From Methylotenera sp. (GTDB lineage Bacteria > Pseudomonadota > Gammaproteobacteria > Burkholderiales > Methylophilaceae): a stretch of DNA of 19,688 nucleotides. A model generated the notes under the pieces. It saw only the letters and a list, made by a program, of their open reading frames with translations, was not told the DNA's origin and made no database searches. Shown one piece after another: positions 1-6,712 of the stretch (position 1 is its first letter; every line of letters starts with the position of its first letter). Both the position numbers and the translations under genes were made by a program. The stretch lies in NCBI GenBank assembly GCA_027310735.1, contig DAIDAH010000019.1, positions 1 through 19,688 of the forward strand, given 5' to 3'.

Positions 1-249
1 GACGATGGCCAACCTGCTTATATTAAAGGCATACGTGGACTGGTAGAACGCAACACCATGCGTTATTACTTAGCAATTGATTCATATCTAGCTTCGTTAA
101 CGCAGCCTAATGATGATCAGTTAGAAAAGAGTTTGCAATATTGGTACAGAAGTAGTGAGCAATACGCCCGCCAACTACATGAGATAGAGCAGGATGAATA
201 CCTCAATATGAAAAGAAAAGAATATCAGCGTCAGCAGGTTGTCCAGTAG
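1..249 (+). CDS. 3' end of an unrecognised gene (partial)
   Basis: The frame is open from the first base of the window to a TAG at 247-249, so this is the last 82 residues of a longer protein whose start lies upstream. I do not recognise the family. The visible tail is hydrophilic and probably helical: an Ile/Leu/Tyr-containing stretch, then a Glu/Gln/Arg/Tyr-rich segment ending in Lys-Arg-Gln-Gln repeats that could form a coiled coil. No signal peptide, membrane segment or catalytic motif is visible in this part. An internal ATG at 58 exists but is unlikely to be the start, because the same frame continues upstream of it. Confidence 0.5.
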   Translation, partial: DDGQPAYIKGIRGLVERNTMRYYLAIDSYLASLTQPNDDQLEKSLQYWYRSSEQYARQLHEIEQDEYLNMKRKEYQRQQVVQ

Positions 250-286
250 ATTTAGGCAGACTAAATTTTATAAATAGGAAACTAAC

Positions 287-349
287 ATGAAAATGAAAAA
301 CATAGATTTTGACCAGCAACTATTAGCTTCTAGAGTCTTAACTGTATGA
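287..349 (+). CDS. 20-codon upstream ORF overlapping the DUF3943 start
   Basis: An ATG at 287 follows an AGGAA element at normal spacing and opens a 20-codon frame (MKMKNIDFDQQLLASRVLTV). Its TGA at 347-349 overlaps the ATG of the next gene as ATGA. The downstream gene has no clear ribosome binding site of its own, so the small frame may couple translation into it. It could also be a chance frame or the remnant of an older gene start. There is no evidence that the peptide itself has a function. Confidence 0.35.
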   Translation: MKMKNIDFDQQLLASRVLTV

Positions 350-1806
350 AGACAATAAAAATTAGCGCGATAGTTGTGCTCTGTGCGTCAACAACTGGTA
401 TAGCATTCGCCGATGACTCTATCGTGCTGACTATACCAAATACAAACGTTAAATCAGTTGAAGTACCATCTGAACTACCGCCCAATAGGACAAAAGAAGA
501 TCTTATATTTGATAGAGAAACAAACAAAAGCTATCTAATCCCAGCAGTAGAAATTATCGGGTTTGATTTCCTTTTAAATCAGTTTAATCGACGCTACAGC
601 GGAAGCTCAGATTATGACTCAAACTTATCTACTATCTGGCACAACCTGCATAGCAGTTGGAAAGACGACAAAGACCCCTTCAAAATTAACCAGCTAGGCC
701 ATCCATATCAAGGTTCCATGTACCATAGTTTTGCCAGATCAGCAGGCCTAAATTACTGGGAATCATTAGGCTACACGGTAGCAGGAAGCGCTTTCTGGGA
801 AATAGCCGGAGAAAAAGTGCCTCCATCTAAAAACGATATGATCTCGACTGGTTTTGGTGGCTCTTTTCTTGGTGAAGCGCTATTTAGAATGTCGAATCTA
901 GTACTTGAAAAAGGCGGCAGCTCTCCTAGTTTTTGGCGTGAGACAGGTGCGGCAATGATCTCTCCTGCTACAGGATTTAATCGCTATGCACTGAGTGATA
1001 GGTTCGACTCAGTCTTTGCAAGTAATGATGCTACATATTACAGCCGTCTTCAGGTTGGTATCAGTAATAGCATTAGTGGCAACCCTGGTACTTCAGATGA
1101 AATTAAACGTAACGATGCTCAATTAGATTTTTTACTTGGCTATGGCCTCCCTGGCAGACCTGGTTATTCCTACACACGGCCATTTGATTATTTCGTGTTT
1201 CAAAGTACAGCTTCAAGTGTCAATGTGTTAGAAAATGTGATGACCAGCGGTCTATTAGTTGGAACCGACTATCAAATTGGGGACAATTATCGTGGATTGT
1301 GGGGTTTATATGGCAGTTATGACTATATTTCTCCGCAAACTTTCCGCATTTCCAGCACAGCATTGTCACTTGGTACAACTGGCCAGCTATGGCTAAGCGA
1401 ATCTATTGCACTACAAGGCACGGTAATGGGAGGTATAGGCTATGCTGCTGTTGGAACCAATAATGGAAAAACAGAGCAGGATTATCATTACGGGGTAGCA
1501 CCGCAAGGCTTAGCTGCTTTGCGTATTATTTTCGGAAAACAAGCTTCTATCGACATTACCGGCCGAGAATATTTTGTAAGTGATGTCGACAACACCAAGA
1601 CCAATGGACACGACAACATCATTCGCGCAGATATAGCATTCACTTACCGAGTCTATAAAAAAAATGCTATTTCATTAAAGTATCTGTGGAACCAACGTGA
1701 TGCAACTTTTCCTGGACTTGGAGATAAAAAACAGTCGACAGGTACACTTGGCATCTACTATACATTTTTAGGTCATGATGGTTTTGGTGAGACAGATTGG
1801 CGATAG
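346..1806 (+). CDS. DUF3943-type exported protein, probable outer-membrane barrel
   Basis: The 486-residue product begins with a signal peptide (Lys-rich start, hydrophobic residues 8-20, likely cleavage after Ala-Phe-Ala near residue 22). Residues about 70-190 carry the features I associate with DUF3943: a His-Pro-Tyr-Gln-Gly-Ser stretch, a Trp-Glu pair followed by Gly-Glu and Pro-Ser, Asn-Asp, and Gly-Gly/Gly-Glu segments. The rest alternates polar and aromatic residues in short Gly-rich strands and ends in an aromatic stretch before a Trp-Arg terminus, as in outer-membrane beta-barrels. Its molecular role is unknown. The gene lies just after a partial gene and overlaps a 20-codon frame by ATGA. 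The barrel placement is inferred from composition; the domain assignment is from memory of the family. Confidence 0.75.
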   Translation: MKTIKISAIVVLCASTTGIAFADDSIVLTIPNTNVKSVEVPSELPPNRTKEDLIFDRETNKSYLIPAVEIIGFDFLLNQFNRRYSGSSDYDSNLSTIWHNLHSSWKDDKDPFKINQLGHPYQGSMYHSFARSAGLNYWESLGYTVAGSAFWEIAGEKVPPSKNDMISTGFGGSFLGEALFRMSNLVLEKGGSSPSFWRETGAAMISPATGFNRYALSDRFDSVFASNDATYYSRLQVGISNSISGNPGTSDEIKRNDAQLDFLLGYGLPGRPGYSYTRPFDYFVFQSTASSVNVLENVMTSGLLVGTDYQIGDNYRGLWGLYGSYDYISPQTFRISSTALSLGTTGQLWLSESIALQGTVMGGIGYAAVGTNNGKTEQDYHYGVAPQGLAALRIIFGKQASIDITGREYFVSDVDNTKTNGHDNIIRADIAFTYRVYKKNAISLKYLWNQRDATFPGLGDKKQSTGTLGIYYTFLGHDGFGETDWR

Positions 1807-1880
1807 CAATTGAGAATTCTGGTCTATTTAATCAAACCAACGTTGTGGGACAAGACCATTCAGATGGTTGACGAGGCGAA

Positions 1881-1952
1881 ATGAGTATTAGCCACCTCAA
1901 TGACATCATGATCATGGACGCATTTGGCTTAAGCCAGCAGAGGTATGCATGA
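1881..1952 (+). CDS. 23-codon upstream ORF overlapping the PAP2 start
   Basis: A small frame starts at ATG 1881 after a GAGGCG element and ends at TGA 1950-1952, overlapping the ATG of the PAP2 gene (ATGA). The Met/Ile/Asp-rich peptide resembles nothing I know. It may be a translational-coupling leader or a gene remnant. The arrangement copies that seen before the DUF3943 gene. Low confidence as a real gene. Confidence 0.25.
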   Translation: MSISHLNDIMIMDAFGLSQQRYA

Positions 1953-2671
1953 TCTTCGAACTGATTGAAGATATCGTTAAGCTAACACTCATTGTCGCCA
2001 GCCTTTATTACATCCTGAGCGCGTACGTACGCCATAAGCAACCTGAATGGTCCGAACCGCTAGGAAAACGTCGTTTCACTACTATATTCGTGCTAGTCCT
2101 CGCGGCATGCACAGTTAAACTGAGCGAAGATGTGCTTGGTGGAGAGTCAGGTCCGATTGACAAGGCCATCCTGCTTTTCATCCATAGTCACGCTCCAAAA
2201 ATGCTAAATGGATTCTTCGAAGCGGTTACGTTTACAGGGTCATCAAGGTTTTTGTTACCACTCACAACCGTGGTAACGATCATACTTTTGTGCACAAGGT
2301 ACCGCTTAGAGGCTTTACTTATCTCAACCTCAATGATCAGCGGTACGATTCTGATTTATGTTGTCAAAACGATCACCAACCGAGCTCGGCCAACGCTTTG
2401 GGAAACCGAGTGGTATTGGGGCTCCAGCTTTCCCAGTGGCCATACGTTAGCCGTTGCCACACTCGCTACAGCTTCTGTTCTATGCGTTGGCAGAATTAGG
2501 CCGGCATCGCGCAATCTAGCACTGTCGATAGCGATCTTATGGATATCTCTTGTCGCCATTTCGCGTCTGGTCCTTGGCGTACACTGGCCGACTGACGTAT
2601 TTGTCGCGGCGTGCATCGGAGCGTTTCTGCCTCTAGCGATGAGCGTTGCACTTGAGTTACGCAATACCTAA
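1949..2671 (+). CDS. PAP2-family membrane phosphatase
   Basis: The 240-residue protein has several hydrophobic segments (about 9-26, 44-56, 103-116, 121-140, 167-182, 190-205, 215-232), which fits an integral membrane protein. The three-part PAP2 acid-phosphatase signature is intact: K140 with R147-P148 (K-x6-RP), PSGH at 162-165, and S205-R206 with H212 and D216 (SR-x5-H-x3-D). In this family the histidines form and resolve a phospho-enzyme, so it should dephosphorylate a lipid phosphate or isoprenoid pyrophosphate; the exact substrate cannot be read from sequence. Start at 1949 follows an AGAGGT element. By eye it uses more GC-rich codons (GCG, CGC, GTC) than its AT-rich neighbours, which hints at separate acquisition. 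Confidence 0.88.
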   Translation: MIFELIEDIVKLTLIVASLYYILSAYVRHKQPEWSEPLGKRRFTTIFVLVLAACTVKLSEDVLGGESGPIDKAILLFIHSHAPKMLNGFFEAVTFTGSSRFLLPLTTVVTIILLCTRYRLEALLISTSMISGTILIYVVKTITNRARPTLWETEWYWGSSFPSGHTLAVATLATASVLCVGRIRPASRNLALSIAILWISLVAISRLVLGVHWPTDVFVAACIGAFLPLAMSVALELRNT

Positions 2672-2778
2672 CAGCATTTCCATACACTGTAATATGAGCT
2701 CAGTATTAACAACGTCAACCGAAATGCCGCCACCCTCTTACGCCGCTAGACTTTAGCATATTCTAATGCTGAAGCTAT

Positions 2779-2952
2779 TCAATAACGCCCATCACGGTCA
2801 CCATGTTCTTCACCGTGATCATCTTTATGATCACGATCCTCATGATGACCCCGATCTCTCCGATAGCCATCATCATGACCTCTATAAGGCTCAACATAGC
2901 AACCACTCAAACCAATCAGTATTAAGCTTAAGATTATTAATAGTTTTTTCAT
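2779..2952 (-). CDS. 57-aa His/Asp-rich lipoprotein
   Basis: The minus strand from ATG at 2952 to TGA at 2779-2781 encodes 57 residues. The first 18 form a lipoprotein signal (two Lys, a Leu/Ile core, lipobox L-S-G-C with Cys18). The mature part is short and extremely rich in Asp, His, Arg and Gly, suggesting metal binding or charge-mediated surface attachment. A good AAAGGA ribosome site sits 7-8 bases before the ATG. It is followed on the same strand by no clear partner. I know no specific family; the call rests on the signal, lipobox and ribosome site. Confidence 0.72.
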   Translation of the reverse strand: MKKLLIILSLILIGLSGCYVEPYRGHDDGYRRDRGHHEDRDHKDDHGEEHGDRDGRY

Positions 2953-3187
2953 GATCTATCCTTTATTAAACAGTTAATCCACCATTGACTACGACCGTCA
3001 CATGAATGTGGCAACTATTTCACCTAACAAGAATATGACGGCACAAGATAGTATAAAGTCGTCGTACATTGGCAATATTAACTTATTTAAGTGAATATCG
3101 AATACGCACACGCACCTATCGCGAACAACAACGCAAAATGTAGCAAGGAAGCGTCAAACTTCACTTTCAGCACTACATTTAAACCGA

Positions 3188-3340
3188 TTACTTGTGCTCA
3201 TTCGCTTCATCTTTAACGGCTTTACCACCCTGCTCAATATCTTTTCCTGCACCTGCAACCGTGTTACAACCAGTAAGTGTCGCAACAGTGCCAGCCAGAA
3301 AGAATGTAGTAAGCAATAGTACGAATATTCTTTTAATCAT
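3188..3340 (-). CDS. Entericidin A/B-like lipoprotein
   Basis: A 50-residue minus-strand frame starts at ATG 3340 after a GGAG ribosome site at 7-base spacing. It has a lipoprotein signal with lipobox L-T-G-C (Cys25), then Asn-Thr-Val-Ala-Gly-Ala-Gly-Lys-Asp-Ile-Glu and a Lys/Glu/Asp-rich tail. This pattern (C-N-T-x-x-G-x-G-x-D) and length are those of the entericidin EcnA/EcnB family of small envelope lipoproteins, proposed in E. coli to act as a bacteriolytic toxin and its antidote. Only one member is seen here, so a pair-type system is not supported. It lies just upstream of the lipoprotein at 2779-2952 and downstream of the BON protein, all on the same strand. Confidence 0.85.
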   Translation of the reverse strand: MIKRIFVLLLTTFFLAGTVATLTGCNTVAGAGKDIEQGGKAVKDEANEHK

Positions 3341-3383
3341 GATAAATCTCCGAGTGTACAAACTAGTTCAGGTGAAACTGAAT

Positions 3384-3899
3384 TCAATCTTTTTTCAGCA
3401 CTAAACTATTTTTAACCGATTTAACACCTTCAGTGCCAGCAGCAACCTTTTCAGCTTGCTGGATTTGATTTTCAGTCTCAACAAACCCGCTTAACAATAC
3501 AACACCTTGATGAGTCTTAACACTTACTTTCAAGCTTTTTAGCCCTTCATCTTTTAGCAAATTACCTTTAACTTTTGAAGTAACAACACTATCTTTAACT
3601 ATACGTTTAACATTTTTTTGTTCAGCCTGTGATTTGTAATTTGTATACTCCTGCTCATCAAGAGTACCGTCATTATTTTTATCAGCAGCAGCAAAGTGCT
3701 TAGAAAAAAGCTTCTCTTTTTTTGCTTCTGCTTTGGTGAGAACGTCATTATTGTCGGTGTCTAATGCTTTGAATGAAGCGGTATAGGTAGTTTGATTAAC
3801 ATCATCTATATTGTCCAAAGCGAAGGCTTGCAGGCTGCCTGAACTTACAGCTAATGTGATAATTAGCAGAGTGTGTTTAAAGTGTGTGTTATTTTTCAT
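3384..3899 (-). CDS. Exported EF-hand and BON domain protein
   Basis: The 171-residue product has an N-terminal signal peptide (hydrophobic residues about 10-25, Ala-rich cleavage region near 26-28). Two EF-hand calcium loops follow: D47, D49, N51, E58 and D73, N75, D77, G78, E84. Residues about 103-169 form a BON domain (the V-K-G-N-L-L, L-S-G-F-V and G-V-K-S-V-K-N segments), a fold linked in OsmY-like proteins to periplasmic or membrane association under stress. The combination suggests a calcium-responsive periplasmic protein, but the partner is unknown. Start ATG 3899 has a GGGA element upstream. It heads a same-strand run with the entericidin-like gene 43 bases downstream. Confidence 0.85.
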   Translation of the reverse strand: MKNNTHFKHTLLIITLAVSSGSLQAFALDNIDDVNQTTYTASFKALDTDNNDVLTKAEAKKEKLFSKHFAAADKNNDGTLDEQEYTNYKSQAEQKNVKRIVKDSVVTSKVKGNLLKDEGLKSLKVSVKTHQGVVLLSGFVETENQIQQAEKVAAGTEGVKSVKNSLVLKKD

Positions 3900-4199
3900 G
3901 ATAGTCCCATTAACAATATTAAAATAAAGTATGACTAAAATAAGCTAAAGAACTAATCAAGTCTGTACGCAAGCTAACATAGCGAACTGCTATACTTTTC
4001 GTATTAGTGATTTTTAATCACAAAGGCATATGAAAATGACCAACAGTTATATGCTTGTGAATATAGTGACCTATGCTGTCAATCAAAGAGTCGAACGGGT
4101 TAAGCCGCCAGCAATTTTTTATAGTATTGCTGCGTAAAACAATGCAACCCTAACAAAACTTAACTTTTTAACCGTAGAAAAAACCACGTTAAATGGGCT
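3900..4199. other. 300-bp non-coding gap
   Basis: No credible gene is seen between the BON protein start and the toxin stop. It contains a perfect inverted repeat GTGATT-TTT-AATCAC at 4007-4021 and a looser GCATAT/ATATGC pair at about 4028-4054. It probably holds the promoter of the BON gene. I looked here for a copy of the tRNA-Leu 3' end that would mark the island's far side and found none. Confidence 0.5.
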
Positions 4200-4466
4200 T
4201 TATGCCCTGTAATGGTAACGACAAGTAAAAATGTGTAGTTCTGTATCTGTGGCTTGATATACCAGCCTATTCACATCATCAATGCGCCTAGACCAATAGC
4301 CAGTTAAGTCACCGCGCAATTGTTCTGGCTTGCCTATGCCTGTAAATGGTTCTCTCGCTGTGGCTTCAATAATAGCGTTAATGCGTTTGAGTGTTTTTTT
4401 ATCCAGCCCTTGCCAGTACACATAATCAGCCCATGCGTTTGGTGTAAATACAAGTAGCCGCACCAT
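4200..4466 (-). CDS. yoeB: YoeB/Txe-family toxin, ribosome-dependent mRNA interferase
   Basis: The 88-residue protein matches the YoeB family over its whole length: F-T-x-x-A-W-x-D-Y-x-Y-W at the start, P-F-x-G-I-G-K-P-E-x-L in the middle and C-R-Y-H-Y at the end. Residues corresponding to the known E. coli YoeB active site are present: E48, R61, R67, H85 and Y86. YoeB cleaves mRNA at the ribosomal A site and is held inactive by YefM. The gene starts in a TAATG overlap with the antitoxin stop, so translation is coupled. Given the preserved catalytic residues it is probably active. As part of an integrase-linked block it may stabilise the island. Confidence 0.94.
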   Translation of the reverse strand: MVRLLVFTPNAWADYVYWQGLDKKTLKRINAIIEATAREPFTGIGKPEQLRGDLTGYWSRRIDDVNRLVYQATDTELHIFTCRYHYRA

Positions 4467-4720
4467 TAGTCTTTAATCAACGGCTTAACGGTTGCTTTAC
4501 CTGCTTTGAATTGGGCGATTGATTCCATTAGGTGTGCTGCATTGGCAGGGCTTTGCATGAGGTGCAAGGTTTCCATAATGCTGTTGTAATGGTCAAGTGA
4601 CATCACCACAGCATTGCCAGCATCACGGCGGTTAATGATAGTGACATCTGCATTTTCATTTACGAGGTCTAACACGCTTTTTAATGAGTTGCGCGCCTCT
4701 GAATAACTAATCACTTGCAT
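4466..4720 (-). CDS. yefM: YefM/Phd-family antitoxin
   Basis: The 84-residue product has the Phd/YefM N-terminal fold (I-S-Y-S-E-A-R-N-S-L at residues 4-13, then a V-T-I-I-N-R-R and V-V-M-S-L-D-x-Y segment) and the YefM-type toxin-binding tail (S-P-A-N-A-x-x-L-M-E-S-I, residues 57-68). YefM dimers bind DNA through the N-terminus and wrap YoeB with the flexible C-terminus. It is first in the operon, with the toxin overlapping by one base. Start ATG 4720 has a GGA-containing element upstream. The operator upstream has the two spaced motifs known for this family. Confidence 0.93.
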   Translation of the reverse strand: MQVISYSEARNSLKSVLDLVNENADVTIINRRDAGNAVVMSLDHYNSIMETLHLMQSPANAAHLMESIAQFKAGKATVKPLIKD

Positions 4721-4733
4721 GGCTTTTCCAATA

Positions 4734-4781
4734 TGTTCAATTTGTTGTACAAGTATAATGCTGCATCATACCGTAGCGCAA
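4734..4781 (-). promoter_or_regulatory. yefM-yoeB promoter and operator
   Basis: Read on the minus strand, a -35-like TTGCGC (4776-4781) and a -10-like TATACT (4752-4757) are 18 bp apart. A palindromic TGTACA lies at 4746-4751 and a near match TGTTCA (plus-strand reading) at 4734-4739; their centres are 12 bp apart. In E. coli the YefM-YoeB complex binds two palindromes with TGTACA cores at this spacing, so this is probably an autoregulatory operator. Confidence 0.7.
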
Positions 4782-4800
4782 CTACTCAATGATTAAATCG

Positions 4801-6042
4801 TTAGGCTTGTTTAAACGGTATTACCTTTGCGCCATCTCTAGCAATGTCTAATTGGTCACTCCACCATTGGGCTATCTGCTTACGTTCATTGTCATAAGTA
4901 GCTTGGTTATAAATTGCGCTAATAGCGTTTTTATCTTTATGCTGCAAAAATGAATCAATCGCTTCTTTTCTAAACAATCCGCTTTCATTGGCTTGCGTAC
5001 TGAAAAAGTGACGGCAACCATGTGGCACGATGTGGTAATCAGTAAACACCGCATCATAAGCATTACTGATCGCCTTATCTGAAACGGGCTTACTGGTTAG
5101 CCTACCTGTAAATAAATACTCGCTATGCCCTGTATAAACCTTTAAGGCTTTTAACGCCTCTATGGCTTGCTTTGATAGCATGATGGTGTGCGGCTTGGTC
5201 ATGTGCTTGCGAGTTTTAGATCGCTCTAATGGCAATGTCCACACGGCATTATCTAAATCAAACTCAGCCCATTTAGCACAACGTAGCTCACTTGGTCTCT
5301 GTGCAAAACTTAGCTGTAGATAAACGCATGATGCCACCTCAAAGCTACCAGCATATTCAACTAGGTTACGTAGTAGCTTGCCAGCATCTGCCATTGATTC
5401 TAGGTGAGGGAATTTACCGCCTACGTGTTTTATTAGGCGTTCGTCTTTTAACGGAATTGGATTTTCAGATATAAGCCTGTCGCTCAATGCGAAATCAAAC
5501 ACGGATTTAATCCAGCCGCGTGTTTTTTCCATAAACTCAAGCGCACCGCGTTTTTGCATAATCAATAAACATTTACGCACTAACTGATTATCAATTTCAC
5601 TAATGGGGTGCTTACCAATGACACCATAAACATTAGCGTTAAAAGTCTGTTTTATTTTTAGGTGTGTGGTTGGTGCCAGTGTGCGTTCTTTAATCACCAG
5701 CCAATCTTCGGCTACTTTCTGAAAGGTGCTATCAGCATCTTTAGCTTTTTGATGCTTAACTTGCTTTGCTTCAAATACAGGGTCTATATGCTCATGCTTA
5801 ACTAGCTTACGTTTTTCACGCGATTGATCGCGCGCTACACTTAATGACAATTCAGGATAAGTGCCTAACTGTACTTTTTTAGGCTTGCCATGCAATGTGG
5901 TGCGGAGGTGAAAGTATTTACCTCCATTAGGATGGATAAGTAGAAATAAGCCGTTACCGTCACGCAGCGTATATTCCTTTTCTCGCGGCTTTGCAGCTTT
6001 AATTGTAAGGTCGTCCAATAAGTCAGCGTTTAGCTTTGCCAT
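4801..6042 (-). CDS. P4-type tyrosine recombinase (island integrase)
   Basis: A 413-residue integrase of the phage P4 type. It has an N-terminal DUF4102-like arm-binding region (K-A-A-K-P-R-E-K-E-Y, L-R-D-G-N-G-L-F-L-L, residues 15-36), a core-binding middle part, and a C-terminal catalytic domain. Catalytic residues visible: R249 in Q-R-P-S-E-L-R, H341 and R344 in H-G-C-R-H, H368, and nucleophile Y378 in I-Y-N-Q-A-T-Y. The frame is open to an ATG at 6144, but the 34 extra residues lie in the repeat region and do not resemble integrase. The family N-terminus begins at M-A-K-L-N (ATG 6042), with a GGA element 6 bases upstream, so I use that start. It reads away from tRNA-Leu, which is the probable attachment gene. 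Confidence 0.93.
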   Translation of the reverse strand: MAKLNADLLDDLTIKAAKPREKEYTLRDGNGLFLLIHPNGGKYFHLRTTLHGKPKKVQLGTYPELSLSVARDQSREKRKLVKHEHIDPVFEAKQVKHQKAKDADSTFQKVAEDWLVIKERTLAPTTHLKIKQTFNANVYGVIGKHPISEIDNQLVRKCLLIMQKRGALEFMEKTRGWIKSVFDFALSDRLISENPIPLKDERLIKHVGGKFPHLESMADAGKLLRNLVEYAGSFEVASCVYLQLSFAQRPSELRCAKWAEFDLDNAVWTLPLERSKTRKHMTKPHTIMLSKQAIEALKALKVYTGHSEYLFTGRLTSKPVSDKAISNAYDAVFTDYHIVPHGCRHFFSTQANESGLFRKEAIDSFLQHKDKNAISAIYNQATYDNERKQIAQWWSDQLDIARDGAKVIPFKQA

Positions 6043-6050
6043 ATCAATCC

Positions 6051-6104
6051 GTACAAAAACGTACAAAAAATTATTCAGATATGCTTTTGTACGCTTTTTT
6101 GTAC
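6051..6104. repeat. Four GTACAAAA boxes in inverted pairs before the integrase
   Basis: Two direct GTACAAAAA boxes at 6051-6060 and 6061-6070 are spaced exactly 10 bp. Two inverted copies follow at 6085-6092 and 6095-6104. The set lies 8-60 bases upstream of the integrase start, between it and the tRNA attachment region. Symmetric pairs at near-helical spacing suggest arm-type binding sites or an autoregulatory operator for the integrase or an excisionase. This is inference from geometry. Confidence 0.65.
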
Positions 6105-6150
6105 ATATAGTAAAGCAACCTTGTGACACGCCATGCGTTACCAATAGACG

Positions 6151-6184
6151 TAAAAAAAGCCTAGAAGGTTGAATTTACTAGGCT
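6151..6184 (-). terminator. Rho-independent terminator after tRNA-Leu
   Basis: On the minus strand AGCCTAG and CTAGGCT form a perfect 7-bp stem around a 13-base loop, followed by a run of seven T. It lies 36 bases past the tRNA CCA end and should end the tpiA-secG-tRNA transcript before it enters the integrase. Confidence 0.85.
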
Positions 6185-6219
6185 CTCGACATGTTCTGAT
6201 ACTTCTTTAAACTACTAAA

Positions 6220-6304
6220 TGGTGCCGACGGAGAGACTCGAACTCTCACGACCGAAGTCACAGCCACCTCAAGGCTGCGTGTCTACCAATTCCACCACGA
6301 CGGC
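6220..6304 (-). tRNA. tRNA-Leu (anticodon GAG)
   Basis: The minus strand from 6304 folds as an 85-nt type II tRNA: acceptor GCCGTCG, D-arm with AATTGGTAGAC, anticodon stem CAGCC/GGCTG around TTGAGGT (anticodon GAG), a long variable arm with a GAC-TTCG-GTC stem, T-arm GAGAG-TTCGAGT-CTCTC, acceptor 3' strand CGTCGGC, discriminator A and encoded CCA. The acceptor has one U-U mismatch (positions 5 and 68). It follows secG by 28 bases and its 3' end is the likely attachment site for the adjacent integrase. Confidence 0.95.
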
Positions 6305-6332
6305 ATTTAGTTGAGCTAGGCTCAAATATCAA

Positions 6333-6680
6333 CTATTTTGGCACATCCTCTGCCGCTGATGGCGCTTTAGACTTAGCAGTATCAACATTTACAACTGGTA
6401 CTTTAACGCTTTCTGTCACACTTGCTTTTACTACACTACCGTTACCACTTTTATGGCTAGACATGTAAGCGAGCGTTAAACTTGTTGAGAAAAACACCAG
6501 TACGAAACCAGCTGTTGCTCGACTCATAAAATTAGATGAGCCAGATACACCAAACAAACTACCAGATGCACCGCTACCAAATGATGCGCCCATATCAGCG
6601 CCTTTACCATGTTGCAGAAGTACCAATCCAATCACACCGATTGCTGCTAACACATGAATTACTAATACCAATTTTTCCAT
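6333..6680 (-). CDS. secG: Preprotein translocase subunit SecG
   Basis: The 115-residue protein has the SecG layout: a membrane segment at about 3-22, the cytoplasmic loop L-L-Q-H-G-K-G-A-D-M-G-A-S-F-G-S-G-A-S with Gly/Ser-rich continuation, and a second membrane segment at about 53-72. SecG joins SecY and SecE in the inner-membrane channel and assists export driven by SecA. The tail after residue 75 is Lys/Ser/Val-rich and poorly conserved, as is usual in proteobacteria. It follows tpiA by 32 bases, the common tpiA-secG-tRNA-Leu order. The AAGG element before ATG 6680 supports the start. Confidence 0.96.
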   Translation of the reverse strand: MEKLVLVIHVLAAIGVIGLVLLQHGKGADMGASFGSGASGSLFGVSGSSNFMSRATAGFVLVFFSTSLTLAYMSSHKSGNGSVVKASVTESVKVPVVNVDTAKSKAPSAAEDVPK

Positions 6681-6712
6681 TTTTTACCTTATACCACTGT
6701 AACTACAGACAA

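Larger units (their letters stand above)
4200..6219. mobile_element. tRNA-Leu-proximal end of a genomic island (left limit unseen)
   Basis: A P4-type integrase points away from the 3' end of tRNA-Leu, with a toxin-antitoxin pair after it, the usual layout of an island integrated at a tRNA. No second copy of the tRNA 3' end was found in 1-4200, so the element may extend leftward past the window and include the envelope genes. Boundaries given are minimal. Confidence 0.5.

Noticed and set aside
2766..2954. Plus-strand His-rich 62-codon frame
   Set aside because: It is the complement of the minus-strand lipoprotein, which has a signal, lipobox and ribosome site; the plus frame has none.
3192..3404. 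Plus-strand 70-codon frame
   Set aside because: Shadow of the entericidin-like gene on the other strand; no ribosome site or family resemblance.
1..4199. Direct repeat of the tRNA-Leu 3' end marking the island's left boundary
   Set aside because: I searched by eye and found only a weak match (GAGTCGAAC near 4089), too short to call an attachment site.
6043..6144. N-terminal extension of the first integrase to ATG 6144
   Set aside because: The added residues are not integrase-like and cover the GTACAAAA repeat array; the family N-terminus starts at 6042.
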